Part shown: piece by piece, positions 1 to 7,845 of the stretch
Numbering within the stretch: the stretch's first letter is position 1
Layout of the letters: each line of letters starts with the position of its first letter
Assembly (NCBI GenBank): GCA_043764015.1
Contig: JAYUKY010000074.1
Location: forward strand, 1 to 40,796
Direction of reading: 5' to 3'
DNA length: 40,796 bases
From: JANYGM01 sp043764015
Lineage (GTDB): Bacteria; Bacteroidota; Bacteroidia; Cytophagales; Thermonemataceae
The notes under the pieces: model-generated
Databases searched by the model: none
What the model saw: only the letters and a program-made list of their open reading frames with translations
What the model was told of the DNA's origin: nothing
Position numbers and translations under genes: made by a program

Positions 1-66
1 AATGGTATGTCGTGGTCTTCAAATGGGTCATTAGCAATTACTTTGATAGCTGCAAGTTATTACTAA
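1..66 (+). CDS. Possible C-terminal end of an unidentified protein
   Basis: Frame 1 is open from the window edge to a TAA at 64-66 and reads NGMSWSSNGSLAITLIAASYY. The stretch is hydrophobic and aromatic. It is too short to assign to a family and may be chance. It ends only a few bases before the open frame of the leucine-rich-repeat gene begins, so this edge may be a rearranged junction. Confidence 0.2.
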   Translation, partial: NGMSWSSNGSLAITLIAASYY

Positions 67-157
67 ATAATTTGCAACGGAACTTTTACAGCAACAAAAT
101 AAATTAAGTGTTCTTCCAGAAGAAATAGGAAAACTTAGAAATTTAGAGAAAATTTAT

Positions 158-730
158 TTGATTTTTAATGATTTACAAAATCTACCCAATTCTATTGGAA
201 AACTTAAAAAAGTCAGAGAATTAAATTTATATGGATTAAAGATAACAAAACTACCAAATTCAATTGGAAATATGACTGGATTATTATTTTTGAATCTTAG
301 CACAATTCCAATAGAAAAATTACCAGCTTTAGTAGAACTTGGGTTGATTTATTGCCACAAACTAGATTTTGATGATGTATTTGCTAAAATAACCAAAATA
401 AAAACCTTAAAACTTCTTAGTTTAGCTGAGAATAAGTTACAGTTTTTGCCTGCCTCCATAAATAATCTGAAGGAACTAACTAACTTAGATTTATCATATA
501 ATCAGCTTCTTTTAAATCCGAATATAGGAAATTTAAGGAATTTAAAAACACTAAACTTGGAAGGAAACAGATTAAGCACTCTTCTTGAAGAAATAAGTAA
601 TTTAACAAAATTAGAAACATTAAATCTCACCAATAACCTTTTCACATCTATTCCTACATCATTATTTCCTTTTTTGGAAAAACTTGATTATGGGCATTCT
701 GCAGAAATAAGAAAACTTATCAAAAAGTAA
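158..730 (+). CDS. Leucine-rich repeat protein, probably 5'-truncated
   Basis: The protein consists almost entirely of LRR units of about 23 residues with the LxxLxLxxNxLxxLPxxIxxL pattern, for example LPNSIGKLKKVRELNLYG and LETLNLTNNLFTSIPTSL. LRR arrays are protein-binding scaffolds; no enzymatic domain, signal peptide or membrane segment is visible. The given start is a TTG. The same frame is open back to position 71, and the upstream codons still encode LRR sequence (NKLSVLPEEIGKLRNLEK) with no ATG before the TAA at 68-70. The true N-terminus therefore appears lost, and this is probably a gene remnant or one broken by a nonsense or frameshift change. A bidirectional terminator follows. 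The LRR assignment is firm; whether the gene is functional is doubtful. Confidence 0.7.
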   Translation: MIFNDLQNLPNSIGKLKKVRELNLYGLKITKLPNSIGNMTGLLFLNLSTIPIEKLPALVELGLIYCHKLDFDDVFAKITKIKTLKLLSLAENKLQFLPASINNLKELTNLDLSYNQLLLNPNIGNLRNLKTLNLEGNRLSTLLEEISNLTKLETLNLTNNLFTSIPTSLFPFLEKLDYGHSAEIRKLIKK

Positions 731-749
731 TTAAGTCAATATAACAACA

Positions 750-785
750 AAAAAGCCACTTTCTAACCTAGGAAGTGGCTTTTTA
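750..785. terminator. Bidirectional intrinsic terminator between LRR gene and fusA
   Basis: The stem AGCCACTT (754-761) pairs with AAGTGGCT (773-780), flanked by an A-run on the left and a T-run on the right. It can therefore end transcription from both the forward LRR gene and the reverse fusA gene. Confidence 0.8.
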
Positions 786-808
786 TTACTCATTTCAGTT
801 AATTAAAA

Positions 809-2923
809 CTATTTCTTACTTGCTTCAATTACTTTTTCAGAGATGTTGTTTGGAACAAACTCATAATGAGAGAAAGTAAGTGACGCAGATGCACGACCAG
901 ACGTAATAGTACGCAAATCAGTAATATAGCCAAATAGCTCAGAAAGAGGTACATCAGCCTTAATTACTTGTGCATTTCCTTTCGTATCCATACCTTTCAT
1001 AAGACCACGACGGCGGTTCAAATCACCCGTTACTGGTCCTGTATATTCGTCAGGAGAAACAACTTCAACGCTCATAATTGGTTCCATTATTCTTGGACCA
1101 CATTTTTTACCAGCTTCTCTAAAACCTGTACGTGCAGCCAATTCAAAAGAAAGCGCATCAGAATCCACGTCGTGGTAAGAACCGTGATATAAACGTACTT
1201 TCATAGAATCTACTGGGAAACCAGCCAAAGGACCGTTTTTCATAGACTCTTCAAAACCTTTCTGAATAGCAGGGATAAATTCACGAGGAATAACACCGCC
1301 CACAATATCATTGACAAACTCCAAACCTTGTTTTCCATCTTCACGAGGAGAAAGTTCAAAGTGAATATCTGCAAATTTACCACGACCACCAGATTGTTTT
1401 TTGTAAACTTCTTTGTGTTCAATAGACTTCGTAAGTGACTCTTTATAAGCTACTTGTGGCGCACCTTGATTGATTTCTACCTTAAATTCACGACGCATAC
1501 GGTCAATGATAATCTCTAAGTGAAGCTCACCCATACCACGCAAAATAGTCTGACCAGTTTCGTGGTTAGTTTCTACACGCAAAGTTGGGTCTTCTTCAAT
1601 AAGTTTAGCAATAGCCATACCTAATTTATCCACATCTGCTTGTGTTTTTGGCTCAATTGCATAACCAATTACAGGCTCTGGGAAAGACATTGATTCCAAA
1701 ATAATTGGATTTCCTTCTGATACTAAAGTATCACCAGTTTTAATGTCTTTAAAACCAATACCAGCTGCAATATCACCTGCTTCTGCTCTTTCTATTGGAT
1801 TTTGCTTGTTAGAGTGCATTTGCATCAAACGAGAAATACGCTCTTTCTTCCCTGTACGCATATTCGTTACGTATGAGCCAGACTCCAAAAAGCCTGAATA
1901 CACACGGAAAAAGCACAAACGACCAACAAAAGGGTCAGTTGCAATTTTAAACGCAAGTGCAGAAAACGGCTCTTTTACGTCAGGCTTACGGATAATTATT
2001 TCATCTGTATCTGGGTGATGTCCTTCAATAGCAGGCATATCCAAAGGAGATGGCAAAAAGCAACAAACCGCATCTAAAACCGCTTGAACACCTTTGTTTT
2101 TGAACGCAGAACCACACATTACAGGCGACATTGACATATCAATAACCGCTTTACGAATAGCTGCACGCATTTCCGTAGGCGTAATAGAATTTGGGTCTTC
2201 AAAGAATTTTTCCATCAAATTGTCATCATAAGACGCAACCGCTTCCACGAGATTTAAACGCCATTTGCGCACATCTTCCAACATATCCTCAGGAATTGGA
2301 ATTACTTGGTAAGTTTTACCTTCGTCTTTCTCATTCCAAACAATGGCTTCATTGGTAATCAAGTCCACAACGCCTTTAAACGTATCTTCCGCACCAATAG
2401 GAATTTGCAACGGCACAGGGTTTGCACCTAATTTCGTTTTGATTTCCGTTACTGATTTGAAAAAATCCGCACCTGCTCTGTCCATTTTGTTCACAAAACA
2501 GATACGAGGCACTTTATATTTATCAGCTTGTCTCCAAACTGTTTCTGATTGAGGTTCTACCCCAGAAACTGCGCAAAAAAGTGCCACTGCACCATCAAGA
2601 ACACGCAAAGAGCGCTCTACTTCTACTGTAAAATCAACGTGACCAGGTGTGTCAATAAGGTTGATTTTGTAGCTTTGAGAAGCATCATATACTTCTCCTT
2701 GTACAGTAGGATAAATCCACTGTGTCGTGGTTGCAGCAGAGGTGATAGTGATACCACGTTCTTGTTCTTGCTCCATCCAGTCCATTGTGGCTGCTCCTTC
2801 GTGTACCTCACCAATTTTGTGAGTCTTTCCTGTGTAGTAAAGAATACGCTCCGAAGTAGTTGTTTTTCCTGCATCAATGTGTGCCATGATGCCAATGTTT
2901 CGGAGGAGTTTTAGGTCTGCCAT
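809..2923 (-). CDS. fusA: Translation elongation factor G
   Basis: This GTPase drives ribosome translocation of tRNA and mRNA after peptide bond formation and, with RRF, ribosome recycling. All GTPase motifs are present: AHIDAGKTT (residues 14-22, P-loop), RGIT (56-59, switch I), DTPGH (91-95), NKMD (145-148) and a later SAF motif in GSAFKNKG. They are followed by EF-G domains II to V, including GMGELHLEI and a domain IV with HDVDSD. The 704-residue length is normal for the family. The gene stands alone here rather than in the rpsL-rpsG-fusA-tuf arrangement, so it is either a separated housekeeping copy or an extra paralogue; full conservation of the motifs argues it is active. A good Bacteroidota promoter lies upstream at 3007-3037. 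Confidence 0.97.
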   Translation of the reverse strand: MADLKLLRNIGIMAHIDAGKTTTSERILYYTGKTHKIGEVHEGAATMDWMEQEQERGITITSAATTTQWIYPTVQGEVYDASQSYKINLIDTPGHVDFTVEVERSLRVLDGAVALFCAVSGVEPQSETVWRQADKYKVPRICFVNKMDRAGADFFKSVTEIKTKLGANPVPLQIPIGAEDTFKGVVDLITNEAIVWNEKDEGKTYQVIPIPEDMLEDVRKWRLNLVEAVASYDDNLMEKFFEDPNSITPTEMRAAIRKAVIDMSMSPVMCGSAFKNKGVQAVLDAVCCFLPSPLDMPAIEGHHPDTDEIIIRKPDVKEPFSALAFKIATDPFVGRLCFFRVYSGFLESGSYVTNMRTGKKERISRLMQMHSNKQNPIERAEAGDIAAGIGFKDIKTGDTLVSEGNPIILESMSFPEPVIGYAIEPKTQADVDKLGMAIAKLIEEDPTLRVETNHETGQTILRGMGELHLEIIIDRMRREFKVEINQGAPQVAYKESLTKSIEHKEVYKKQSGGRGKFADIHFELSPREDGKQGLEFVNDIVGGVIPREFIPAIQKGFEESMKNGPLAGFPVDSMKVRLYHGSYHDVDSDALSFELAARTGFREAGKKCGPRIMEPIMSVEVVSPDEYTGPVTGDLNRRRGLMKGMDTKGNAQVIKADVPLSELFGYITDLRTITSGRASASLTFSHYEFVPNNISEKVIEASKK

Positions 2924-3006
2924 TGTTGTACTTTGAATTTAATTTAGTTGTAAAACTTATTATACAAGCATTTAGATTATTATTCTATGCGGGTATAATT
3001 TCGGTG

Positions 3007-3037
3007 CAAAAGTACAAATAAAAAACCACAATTACAA
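3007..3037 (-). promoter_or_regulatory. Bacteroidota-type promoter of fusA
   Basis: Read on the reverse strand, TTG (3037-3035), a 20-base spacer and TACTTTTG (3014-3007), followed by CACC, match the TTG/TAnnTTTG promoter pattern of this phylum. It predicts a leader of about 75 nt before the fusA ATG at 2923. Confidence 0.7.
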
Positions 3038-3085
3038 GTGAGTTGTGAGTTGTAAGTTGTGAATTATGAGTTATTTTATTGATAA
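3031..3085. repeat. Short-period AT-rich repeat (GAGTTGTGAGTTGTAAGTTGTG type)
   Basis: Variants of GAGTTGTA or GAATTATGAGTT follow one another with a period of about 7-10 bp. The same family in both orientations recurs at 12960-12994, 15828-15867, 24647-24676 and 33250-33281, often flush with gene ends. The function is unknown. Confidence 0.55.
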
Positions 3086-3147
3086 TGAAGTTGTTATATT
3101 CTAAAATAAAATAAAATAATTTTACAAGTGTGGATTATTTACCAAAT

Positions 3148-3179
3148 TTTGCTTTTCCCCTAAAAAATTCGTATGTTTG
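3148..3179 (+). promoter_or_regulatory. Promoter of the M23 peptidase gene
   Basis: TTTG (3148-3151), 20 bases and TATGTTTG (3172-3179), followed by CGG, form a textbook Bacteroidota promoter. Its position excludes an upstream in-frame start at 3130 and supports the ATG at 3229. Confidence 0.75.
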
Positions 3180-3228
3180 CGGCTCAATTTTACATAAAAC
3201 ATTACTGTTCTATCTCAAAAATAGATTT

Positions 3229-4305
3229 ATGCAAAAAAAAAATATAGAAAAATCTTGTAAGAAGTTTTTAGAAAATAGTTTATTCCTAATCACTTTTTTA
3301 ATAATTAGCTTGCTAAATATACCTTTTGCACAAGCACAAGAAGATAAATTTAAGAAAGATACTACCACTATCAAAGGAAATCCTAAGAAGGATAAAAACG
3401 CTAAAAATAACCCAAAAGACAACAAGAAAAACCCTTCTGAAGCGTTTGACCCAAAAAAAGAATTATCTATTGTAAGTGAAGATACTACAACTGCTAATGA
3501 AGATTTTACTTCTGTTATTCAAGTGTCAGAATTTCTGAAAATTGATTGCGTTTTTGTAAAAGCTGCGGAATATTACTCTGTTTGGAACTCCAAATTTATC
3601 AATCCTTATAATATTAAGTCCGCAAAACTGCGTGATACCATTCCTATACAAGTTTTTAACCCTAAAAAAAATCAGCTTTGGGCATCTCCACTAGACGAAA
3701 TTCTCGTAACATCTCCTTTTGCGTGGCGTTGGGGTCGTATGCACGCAGGTATAGATTTTAATTTGAGAACTGGTTGGCCTGTTTATAGCCTTTTTGATGG
3801 TATTGTGCGTATTTCTACGGCTGGAAGTGGTTATGGTTATCACGTAATGGTAAGGCATTATAACGGCTTAGAATCACTTTATGGGCATTTTTCAGCTCTC
3901 AAATGTAAAGTGGGAGATGTAGTAAAAGCGGGTCAGCTGATTGGTTTGGGCGGTTCTACGGGTTATAGCACTGGTCCACACTTGCATTTGGAGGTACATT
4001 ATGCAGGAAATGCTTTTAATCCTGCGGAATTTTTGGACTTTAAAGACCCTAAAAACCTTGTCAAAACGGAAATGTTTTATATTACCTCCCGACTTTTTAG
4101 ACATAATGGAACAAATTTTGTCAAAAAATATGAACATATAGTAAGACCAGACGACACACTAGAAAAAATTGCCAAACGCTATGGCGTTACAGTATCTTTT
4201 CTTATCAATATCAACCGACTAAAAGAAGTGAAAGATAGCAAGGAAAATATAGACCCAAAAGAAGGAGTAGAACTTAAAATTGGTAGCAAACTGAAAATTA
4301 AGTAA
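3229..4305 (+). CDS. Secreted M23 family metallopeptidase with C-terminal LysM-like domain
   Basis: This is a predicted cell-wall endopeptidase of the LytM/M23 (lysostaphin-like, zinc) family, acting on peptidoglycan cross-links outside the inner membrane. The N-terminus has an export signal (LFLITFLIISLLNIPFAQAQ, ending near residue 37), followed by a lysine-rich linker. The peptidase core shows HAGID (H172, D176) and HLHLEV (H251, H253), the expected zinc and catalytic residues. The last 50 residues (VRPDDTLEKIAKRYGVTVSF to LKIGSKLKIK) look like a LysM peptidoglycan-binding domain. The start at 3229 is chosen because the promoter lies at 3148-3179 and the signal peptide follows directly; an in-frame start at 3130 would precede the promoter. 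The protein has 358 residues. It is transcribed alone and ends at a strong terminator. Confidence 0.9.
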   Translation: MQKKNIEKSCKKFLENSLFLITFLIISLLNIPFAQAQEDKFKKDTTTIKGNPKKDKNAKNNPKDNKKNPSEAFDPKKELSIVSEDTTTANEDFTSVIQVSEFLKIDCVFVKAAEYYSVWNSKFINPYNIKSAKLRDTIPIQVFNPKKNQLWASPLDEILVTSPFAWRWGRMHAGIDFNLRTGWPVYSLFDGIVRISTAGSGYGYHVMVRHYNGLESLYGHFSALKCKVGDVVKAGQLIGLGGSTGYSTGPHLHLEVHYAGNAFNPAEFLDFKDPKNLVKTEMFYITSRLFRHNGTNFVKKYEHIVRPDDTLEKIAKRYGVTVSFLININRLKEVKDSKENIDPKEGVELKIGSKLKIK

Positions 4306-4320
4306 ATTATTTTCAAAAAA

Positions 4321-4362
4321 GACCTTCAAGGTTTCTGAAATCTTGAAGGTCTAAATTTTTTT
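4321..4362 (+). terminator. Intrinsic terminator after the M23 peptidase
   Basis: GACCTTCAAG (4321-4330) pairs with CTTGAAGGTC (4342-4351) and is followed by a T-rich run. The core GACCTTCAA/TTGAAGGTC is re-used in the inverted repeat at 24540-24573. Confidence 0.85.
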
Positions 4363-4462
4363 TAATTTTATTTTGCAACTTTCTTGGTAGTCAGAATGTT
4401 GTCATTATAGGAAATGTAGGAACTAAATCTAATGTTAAACATAAGCAATAATTAGCAATAAA

Positions 4463-4783
4463 ATGAACCTCAAATTAACTTCATTATCTCAAAAAACTAT
4501 TTTCATATTTATTCTTTCATTGGTGGTATTGACACTAATAAACATAGACGCAAACGCCCAATGCGCAATGTGCAAAGCAAGCATAGAAAGTAGCGACAAA
4601 ATGAAAGCCTACACAGAAGGCATCAACAAAGGTATTTTATATATGGCAGCTGTTCCCTACATAATGATAGGTGCTGTTGCTTATATTTGGTATAAAAGTT
4701 ATAGAAAATTTAAAGACAACCAAAAACTAAAAAAAGATGCAAAACGCACCAAAAGTATCAAAATTTCAGGCTATACTGCATAG
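4463..4783 (+). CDS. Small membrane protein with CxxC motif
   Basis: A 106-residue protein of unknown function. It has an N-terminal hydrophobic segment (about 13-31) ending in ANAQ, which can be a signal peptide or an anchor. A Cys-Ala-Met-Cys pair follows directly (C34, C37), then a polar stretch, a second hydrophobic helix (about 59-78) and a strongly basic tail. The residue before C34 is Gln, so this is not a normal lipobox. The CxxC pair placed just outside the membrane would suit a metal or redox role, but nothing shows this. The 3' end overlaps the start of the downstream DUF983 gene by 47 bp, so the two are almost certainly one transcript and probably translationally coupled. Confidence 0.75.
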   Translation: MNLKLTSLSQKTIFIFILSLVVLTLINIDANAQCAMCKASIESSDKMKAYTEGINKGILYMAAVPYIMIGAVAYIWYKSYRKFKDNQKLKKDAKRTKSIKISGYTA

Positions 4784-5153
4784 TAAATGCCCAAAATGTC
4801 GTGAGGGGAATATTTTTGTAAGTCCTTTGCTAAGTACCAATTTTGCAGAAACGAATACAAATTGCCCAAATTGTGGTGTACAATTTGAGCGAGAGCCAAG
4901 TTTTTGGTCTGGCTCTATGTATATTGGTTATGGTTTTTCTGTAGCATTATGTACGTTTTGCTTTGTTTTTCTGAATGTTTTTTTTGAAGATGCGCCACTT
5001 AGTTATTATATAGGAATGATTATGCCCTTGGTTATTGTGATGATTCCTGTTAATTTCCGTTATTCAAGAACGCTATTCTTATATTTTATGGGAAATATTG
5101 AGTATCAAGACACAGAGGAAAGTGTAAAATTACGTAGAAAAGCACAATTATAA
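4737..5153 (+). CDS. DUF983 family zinc-ribbon membrane protein
   Basis: The 138 residues match the DUF983 pattern: an N-terminal zinc ribbon with CPKC (C18, C21) and CPNC (C43, C46), then two transmembrane helices (about 62-83 and 88-108), then a short charged tail. Members are small inner-membrane proteins of unknown function, frequent in Bacteroidota and Alphaproteobacteria. The start overlaps the upstream CxxC protein by 47 bp in another frame. A start inside the overlap (M1, MQNAPKVSKF) is preferred because it leaves the ribbon near the N-terminus as in the family. A strong hairpin terminator follows at 5173. Confidence 0.82.
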   Translation: MQNAPKVSKFQAILHSKCPKCREGNIFVSPLLSTNFAETNTNCPNCGVQFEREPSFWSGSMYIGYGFSVALCTFCFVFLNVFFEDAPLSYYIGMIMPLVIVMIPVNFRYSRTLFLYFMGNIEYQDTEESVKLRRKAQL

Positions 5154-5172
5154 TTGATTTTGAGTTGGCTTG

Positions 5173-5210
5173 AACTTTCCAAAAGTTTAAAACTTTTGGA
5201 AAGTTTTTTA
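5173..5210 (+). terminator. Intrinsic terminator after DUF983 gene
   Basis: AACTTTCCAAAAGTTT (5173-5188) is followed almost at once by its complement (5190-5205) and TTTT. The long, nearly perfect stem lies 19 bp after the stop codon. Confidence 0.8.
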
Positions 5211-5224
5211 AATTTATTTTACAA

Positions 5225-5986
5225 ATGAAAAAAAATGTTTTTAATATTGCTTTAATGTTATTTTTTGTAACATCTTTTTGTTTTGCTTGTCTAAAAACGG
5301 TTACACCAGAAACTCAAAGCACACCTGCAGAACAAGCAGGAGCTATGCGAGAACTTCTTAATCTGTCTGTTGATACTTCTTGTTTGCGTCTTAGTCAAGT
5401 AAAACAAATCAATTCCACGACAGGCTACAATGGTAATATTGACGTACAAATTCCTTTTGCGCCATTTATTCAGACGAATGAAACCATTTTATCTGCTAAT
5501 GTGCGTGCTGGTTTATCACGTGTGGCAAGGTTAAAAACACTTATCAATACAGCAGCTGAAAATACAGCTTTGCTTGTGCGTAGAGACCTTCAAAATGTCG
5601 TTATGACCTTAGACGAGGCTGATTTGCCGCCGCTTGTGCTGGCTGATGTGTTTTCTGGTACTTCTTATCTTCAAAGTAAAGTACAACAAATCCCTGCGCC
5701 AACAGAAACTAATAATCCTATTCATATTTTTAAGCAAAATTATTTGAGAGAGTTCAAGAAAAAACTGGCTTTTTTGGGTGCTGACACTGCTTTTAGTAAT
5801 ATTATTTCAGAATATAATAGTTTAGCTACAGTTACGGATTTAGATACACTTAATGCACAATGGAAAGAATTTTCTTCTGAAAAAGCTATCTTAGCAATTT
5901 TTCTTAGAATGAAAGATACAGAAAAAAACATACGCCAAAAACCTATAAATCATACTACAGTACTTCTGAAAAAAGTTTTTGGATAA
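5225..5986 (+). CDS. Putative lipoprotein of unknown function
   Basis: A 253-residue exported protein. The N-terminus MKKNVFNIALMLFFVTSF-CFAC looks like a lipoprotein signal with C22 as the lipidated cysteine, although CFAC departs from the canonical L-x-A-C box. The mature part is mostly helical, with polar residues and no recognised family. It contains one further Cys (C54 region, DTSCLRLSQV) and the segment SCLRLSQVKQI, reminiscent of the C-(L/F)-S-(V/I)-(A/V)-Q-V strings of the neighbouring DUF4476 protein, but the rest does not align. It begins 15 bp after a terminator, so it has its own promoter or depends on read-through; none is obvious. Confidence 0.7.
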   Translation: MKKNVFNIALMLFFVTSFCFACLKTVTPETQSTPAEQAGAMRELLNLSVDTSCLRLSQVKQINSTTGYNGNIDVQIPFAPFIQTNETILSANVRAGLSRVARLKTLINTAAENTALLVRRDLQNVVMTLDEADLPPLVLADVFSGTSYLQSKVQQIPAPTETNNPIHIFKQNYLREFKKKLAFLGADTAFSNIISEYNSLATVTDLDTLNAQWKEFSSEKAILAIFLRMKDTEKNIRQKPINHTTVLLKKVFG

Positions 5987-6047
5987 GAAAATTTAGATAA
6001 AAATTCTGCAGTATCATTTTTATTATTACTTTCTTATAATTTTGTTG

Positions 6048-6068
6048 TATTTTTGGCACAACTATTGC
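6048..6068 (+). promoter_or_regulatory. Promoter of the DUF4476 gene, possibly sigma-54
   Basis: TATTTTTG (6048-6055) fits the housekeeping -7 box, but no TTG is present at -33. Overlapping it is TTGGCAC (6053-6059), five bases and TTGC (6065-6068), which matches the sigma-54 -24/-12 consensus with correct spacing. Either factor could read it. In both cases transcription begins downstream of the in-frame start at 6042, supporting the ATG at 6126. Confidence 0.5.
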
Positions 6069-6125
6069 GAAAGGCTTAGAATAATACAAATTTTTACAAT
6101 TTTCTATCTATTTCTTACAAATTTT

Positions 6126-7280
6126 ATGAAAAAAGTCCTACTTTCTTTCTGTTTTTTGCTGATTTCTTATATCAGTTTTGCGCAATTAAATTGCTTGCGC
6201 CCAATCACCACAAATGACTACAACCAAAAAAAACGTGTAGTTGCGGCTATCTATAATGAAGCTGAAAAACTCCAAAAAGGTATTCAGTTTGTACAAACAA
6301 ATTGCCTTAGTGTGGTGCAGGTCAAAGATTTTGCGAGTATGTTCAGAAATGATGAAGACCGTTTGCAGTTCACGCAAGAAGCCTACAACAGTACTTTTGA
6401 CAAAGATAACTTTTACGAAGTGTATGATGCTTTTACAAAGTTTTCTGATGTTTTCCGTTTGCACGACTACGTGCTTGCTAGGCGTTCGGGCATCACAATT
6501 CCCATAAATCCAAATAATCCAACCAATCCACCTATTGTTGTTCCTCCAACAACACAAATAGAAATAAATTATCCTCCAAATATTTATTTTCCTTCAATAG
6601 CAGGTTATAACGGTAAAAAAAATTGTAGTAATGTTGTTAGTGAGGCTAATTTTGATGCCTATATGCAACAAATAGTGTTTTCTGATACAGAATTCTCAAG
6701 GGCTGGTTATATCAAGAAACTTACTAGCCGTAGAGCTGGCGGAAATTGTTTTAGTATTGCGCAAGCCATGAAAATGACTTTGCAATTACCAACAGAAACA
6801 ACTCGTTTGGACGTTTTGAAGAGTTTATATCCTTATTTGTATGATTTGGATAATATTTCGCAAGCCGTACAGGTGTTTTCTACTCGTGAAAACCAAGATG
6901 ATTGGTTGGCTTTTATCCAAAATCCAACAGCTAATCCTAATAATCCAACAAACCCAAATGGAAATCCTACAACAGTAAGTTGTGTAGTCACAAGTCAAGA
7001 GTTTGATGCTTTGACAACTGTCCTAAATAATGAATATTCTTCAGCAAGTCGTATGATTGTGGCTAAAAATACTTGTCGTAACTTCAAATGTTTTTCTATT
7101 GCTCAAGTTCGTGTAATTATAAAGATGTTTAATACAGAATCACTAAAATTAGATATTGCAAAATATTTATATGATTATACTGATGTTGTACAACGCAAAC
7201 AGTATTTCAGTATTAGTACCGAATTTTATACAAGTAATGCACGTACTGACTTTAGCAATTTTTTAGCAGCTAAAAAATAA
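6126..7280 (+). CDS. Secreted protein with three DUF4476-like domains
   Basis: A 384-residue exported protein. The signal peptide MKKVLLSFCFLLISYISFAQ ends at about residue 20. Three diverged copies of a helical domain of about 90 residues follow. Each has the pattern Cys-(L/F)-S-(V/I)-(A/V)-Q-(V/A), then a phenylalanine-rich helix, RLxxxK/A and a Tyr/Asp-rich end (DKDNFYEV, DLDNISQAV, YTDVVQRK). This is the DUF4476 arrangement, common in Bacteroidota exported proteins and of unknown function. The copies are joined by Asn/Pro-rich linkers (PNNPTNPP and NPNNPTNPNGNP), typical of flexible extracellular spacers. ATG 6126 is chosen over an in-frame start at 6042 because the promoter lies between them and the signal peptide begins at 6126. 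Confidence 0.78.
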   Translation: MKKVLLSFCFLLISYISFAQLNCLRPITTNDYNQKKRVVAAIYNEAEKLQKGIQFVQTNCLSVVQVKDFASMFRNDEDRLQFTQEAYNSTFDKDNFYEVYDAFTKFSDVFRLHDYVLARRSGITIPINPNNPTNPPIVVPPTTQIEINYPPNIYFPSIAGYNGKKNCSNVVSEANFDAYMQQIVFSDTEFSRAGYIKKLTSRRAGGNCFSIAQAMKMTLQLPTETTRLDVLKSLYPYLYDLDNISQAVQVFSTRENQDDWLAFIQNPTANPNNPTNPNGNPTTVSCVVTSQEFDALTTVLNNEYSSASRMIVAKNTCRNFKCFSIAQVRVIIKMFNTESLKLDIAKYLYDYTDVVQRKQYFSISTEFYTSNARTDFSNFLAAKK

Positions 7281-7291
7281 TTAAAAAATAA

Positions 7292-7348
7292 TTGCCACAA
7301 ATGTGCAGATAAATGTATTCATCTGTGTATTTGTGGCAACTATTTTTT
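7292..7348 (+). terminator. Intrinsic terminator after DUF4476 gene
   Basis: TTGCCACAAAT (7292-7302) pairs with ATTTGTGGCAA (7329-7339), with an inner AGAT/ATCT pairing, and is followed by CTATTTTTT. It lies in the convergent gap before the reverse-strand gene at 7359. Confidence 0.8.
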
Positions 7349-7358
7349 ACAATTCTAA

Positions 7359-7817
7359 TTATAATCCTCTGAAAAGTCTTGCACTTTCGCCCCAAGGAAT
7401 ACGGCTCATCATCAAAACGAAAGAAATACTAAAGAAAATGGCTGCTTTTTTGTGCTTAATAATGTTTTCAGTAGCTTTTTTGGATAAACTTCTGCCAATT
7501 TGTGCCAACACAACTGCCAAAATCATTACTGTGATGTGTTCAACTGCCCAGTAGCGCACAGAGGCGGTTTTCATTACATTGACATCTGTTCTGCTGAATG
7601 CCTCAAATCCCAGCGGACTATATACAAAGTACAAAATAAGCCCACCAAGTAGTTGTAAGTGCATAAACCCTACAAATGAAGCATTAAGAATATTGTCTTT
7701 TTTCTCAAAATTTTTGTTGTTTAGCCAACCTATAAAAGCGTTTGCAATGGCAAAAACTGCCAAAATAACAACTGCCCAACGTGACCAAGAATGAAGGAAT
7801 TGAATAAAGTTATACAT
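7359..7817 (-). CDS. Four-helix integral membrane protein (cytochrome b-like by databases)
   Basis: A 152-residue protein with about four transmembrane helices (roughly 12-32, 47-66, 89-108 and 124-142). Conserved-looking residues include HSWSRW (H9), MHLQLLGG (H53) and RYWAVEH (H94), with SRIPWGES at the C-terminus. Homologues in Bacteroidota are often labelled cytochrome B, which would fit histidines facing into a four-helix bundle, but haem binding is not demonstrated. It starts 28 bp after a TetR gene on the same strand, so the pair is probably one transcript and the protein may be the regulator's target. Confidence 0.75.
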   Translation of the reverse strand: MYNFIQFLHSWSRWAVVILAVFAIANAFIGWLNNKNFEKKDNILNASFVGFMHLQLLGGLILYFVYSPLGFEAFSRTDVNVMKTASVRYWAVEHITVMILAVVLAQIGRSLSKKATENIIKHKKAAIFFSISFVLMMSRIPWGESARLFRGL

Positions 7818-7845
7818 TTTTTTGTGGTTATGTTTGTACTTACGT

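Noticed and set aside
968..1192. Open frame antisense to fusA, and similar long antisense frames over uvrB, mutS and other genes
   Set aside because: They lie inside strongly conserved genes, lack promoter or family signs and have shadow-frame composition.
7303..7554. Forward frame over the terminator and the four-helix membrane gene
   Set aside because: It begins inside the terminator hairpin and is antisense to a gene with clear membrane topology.
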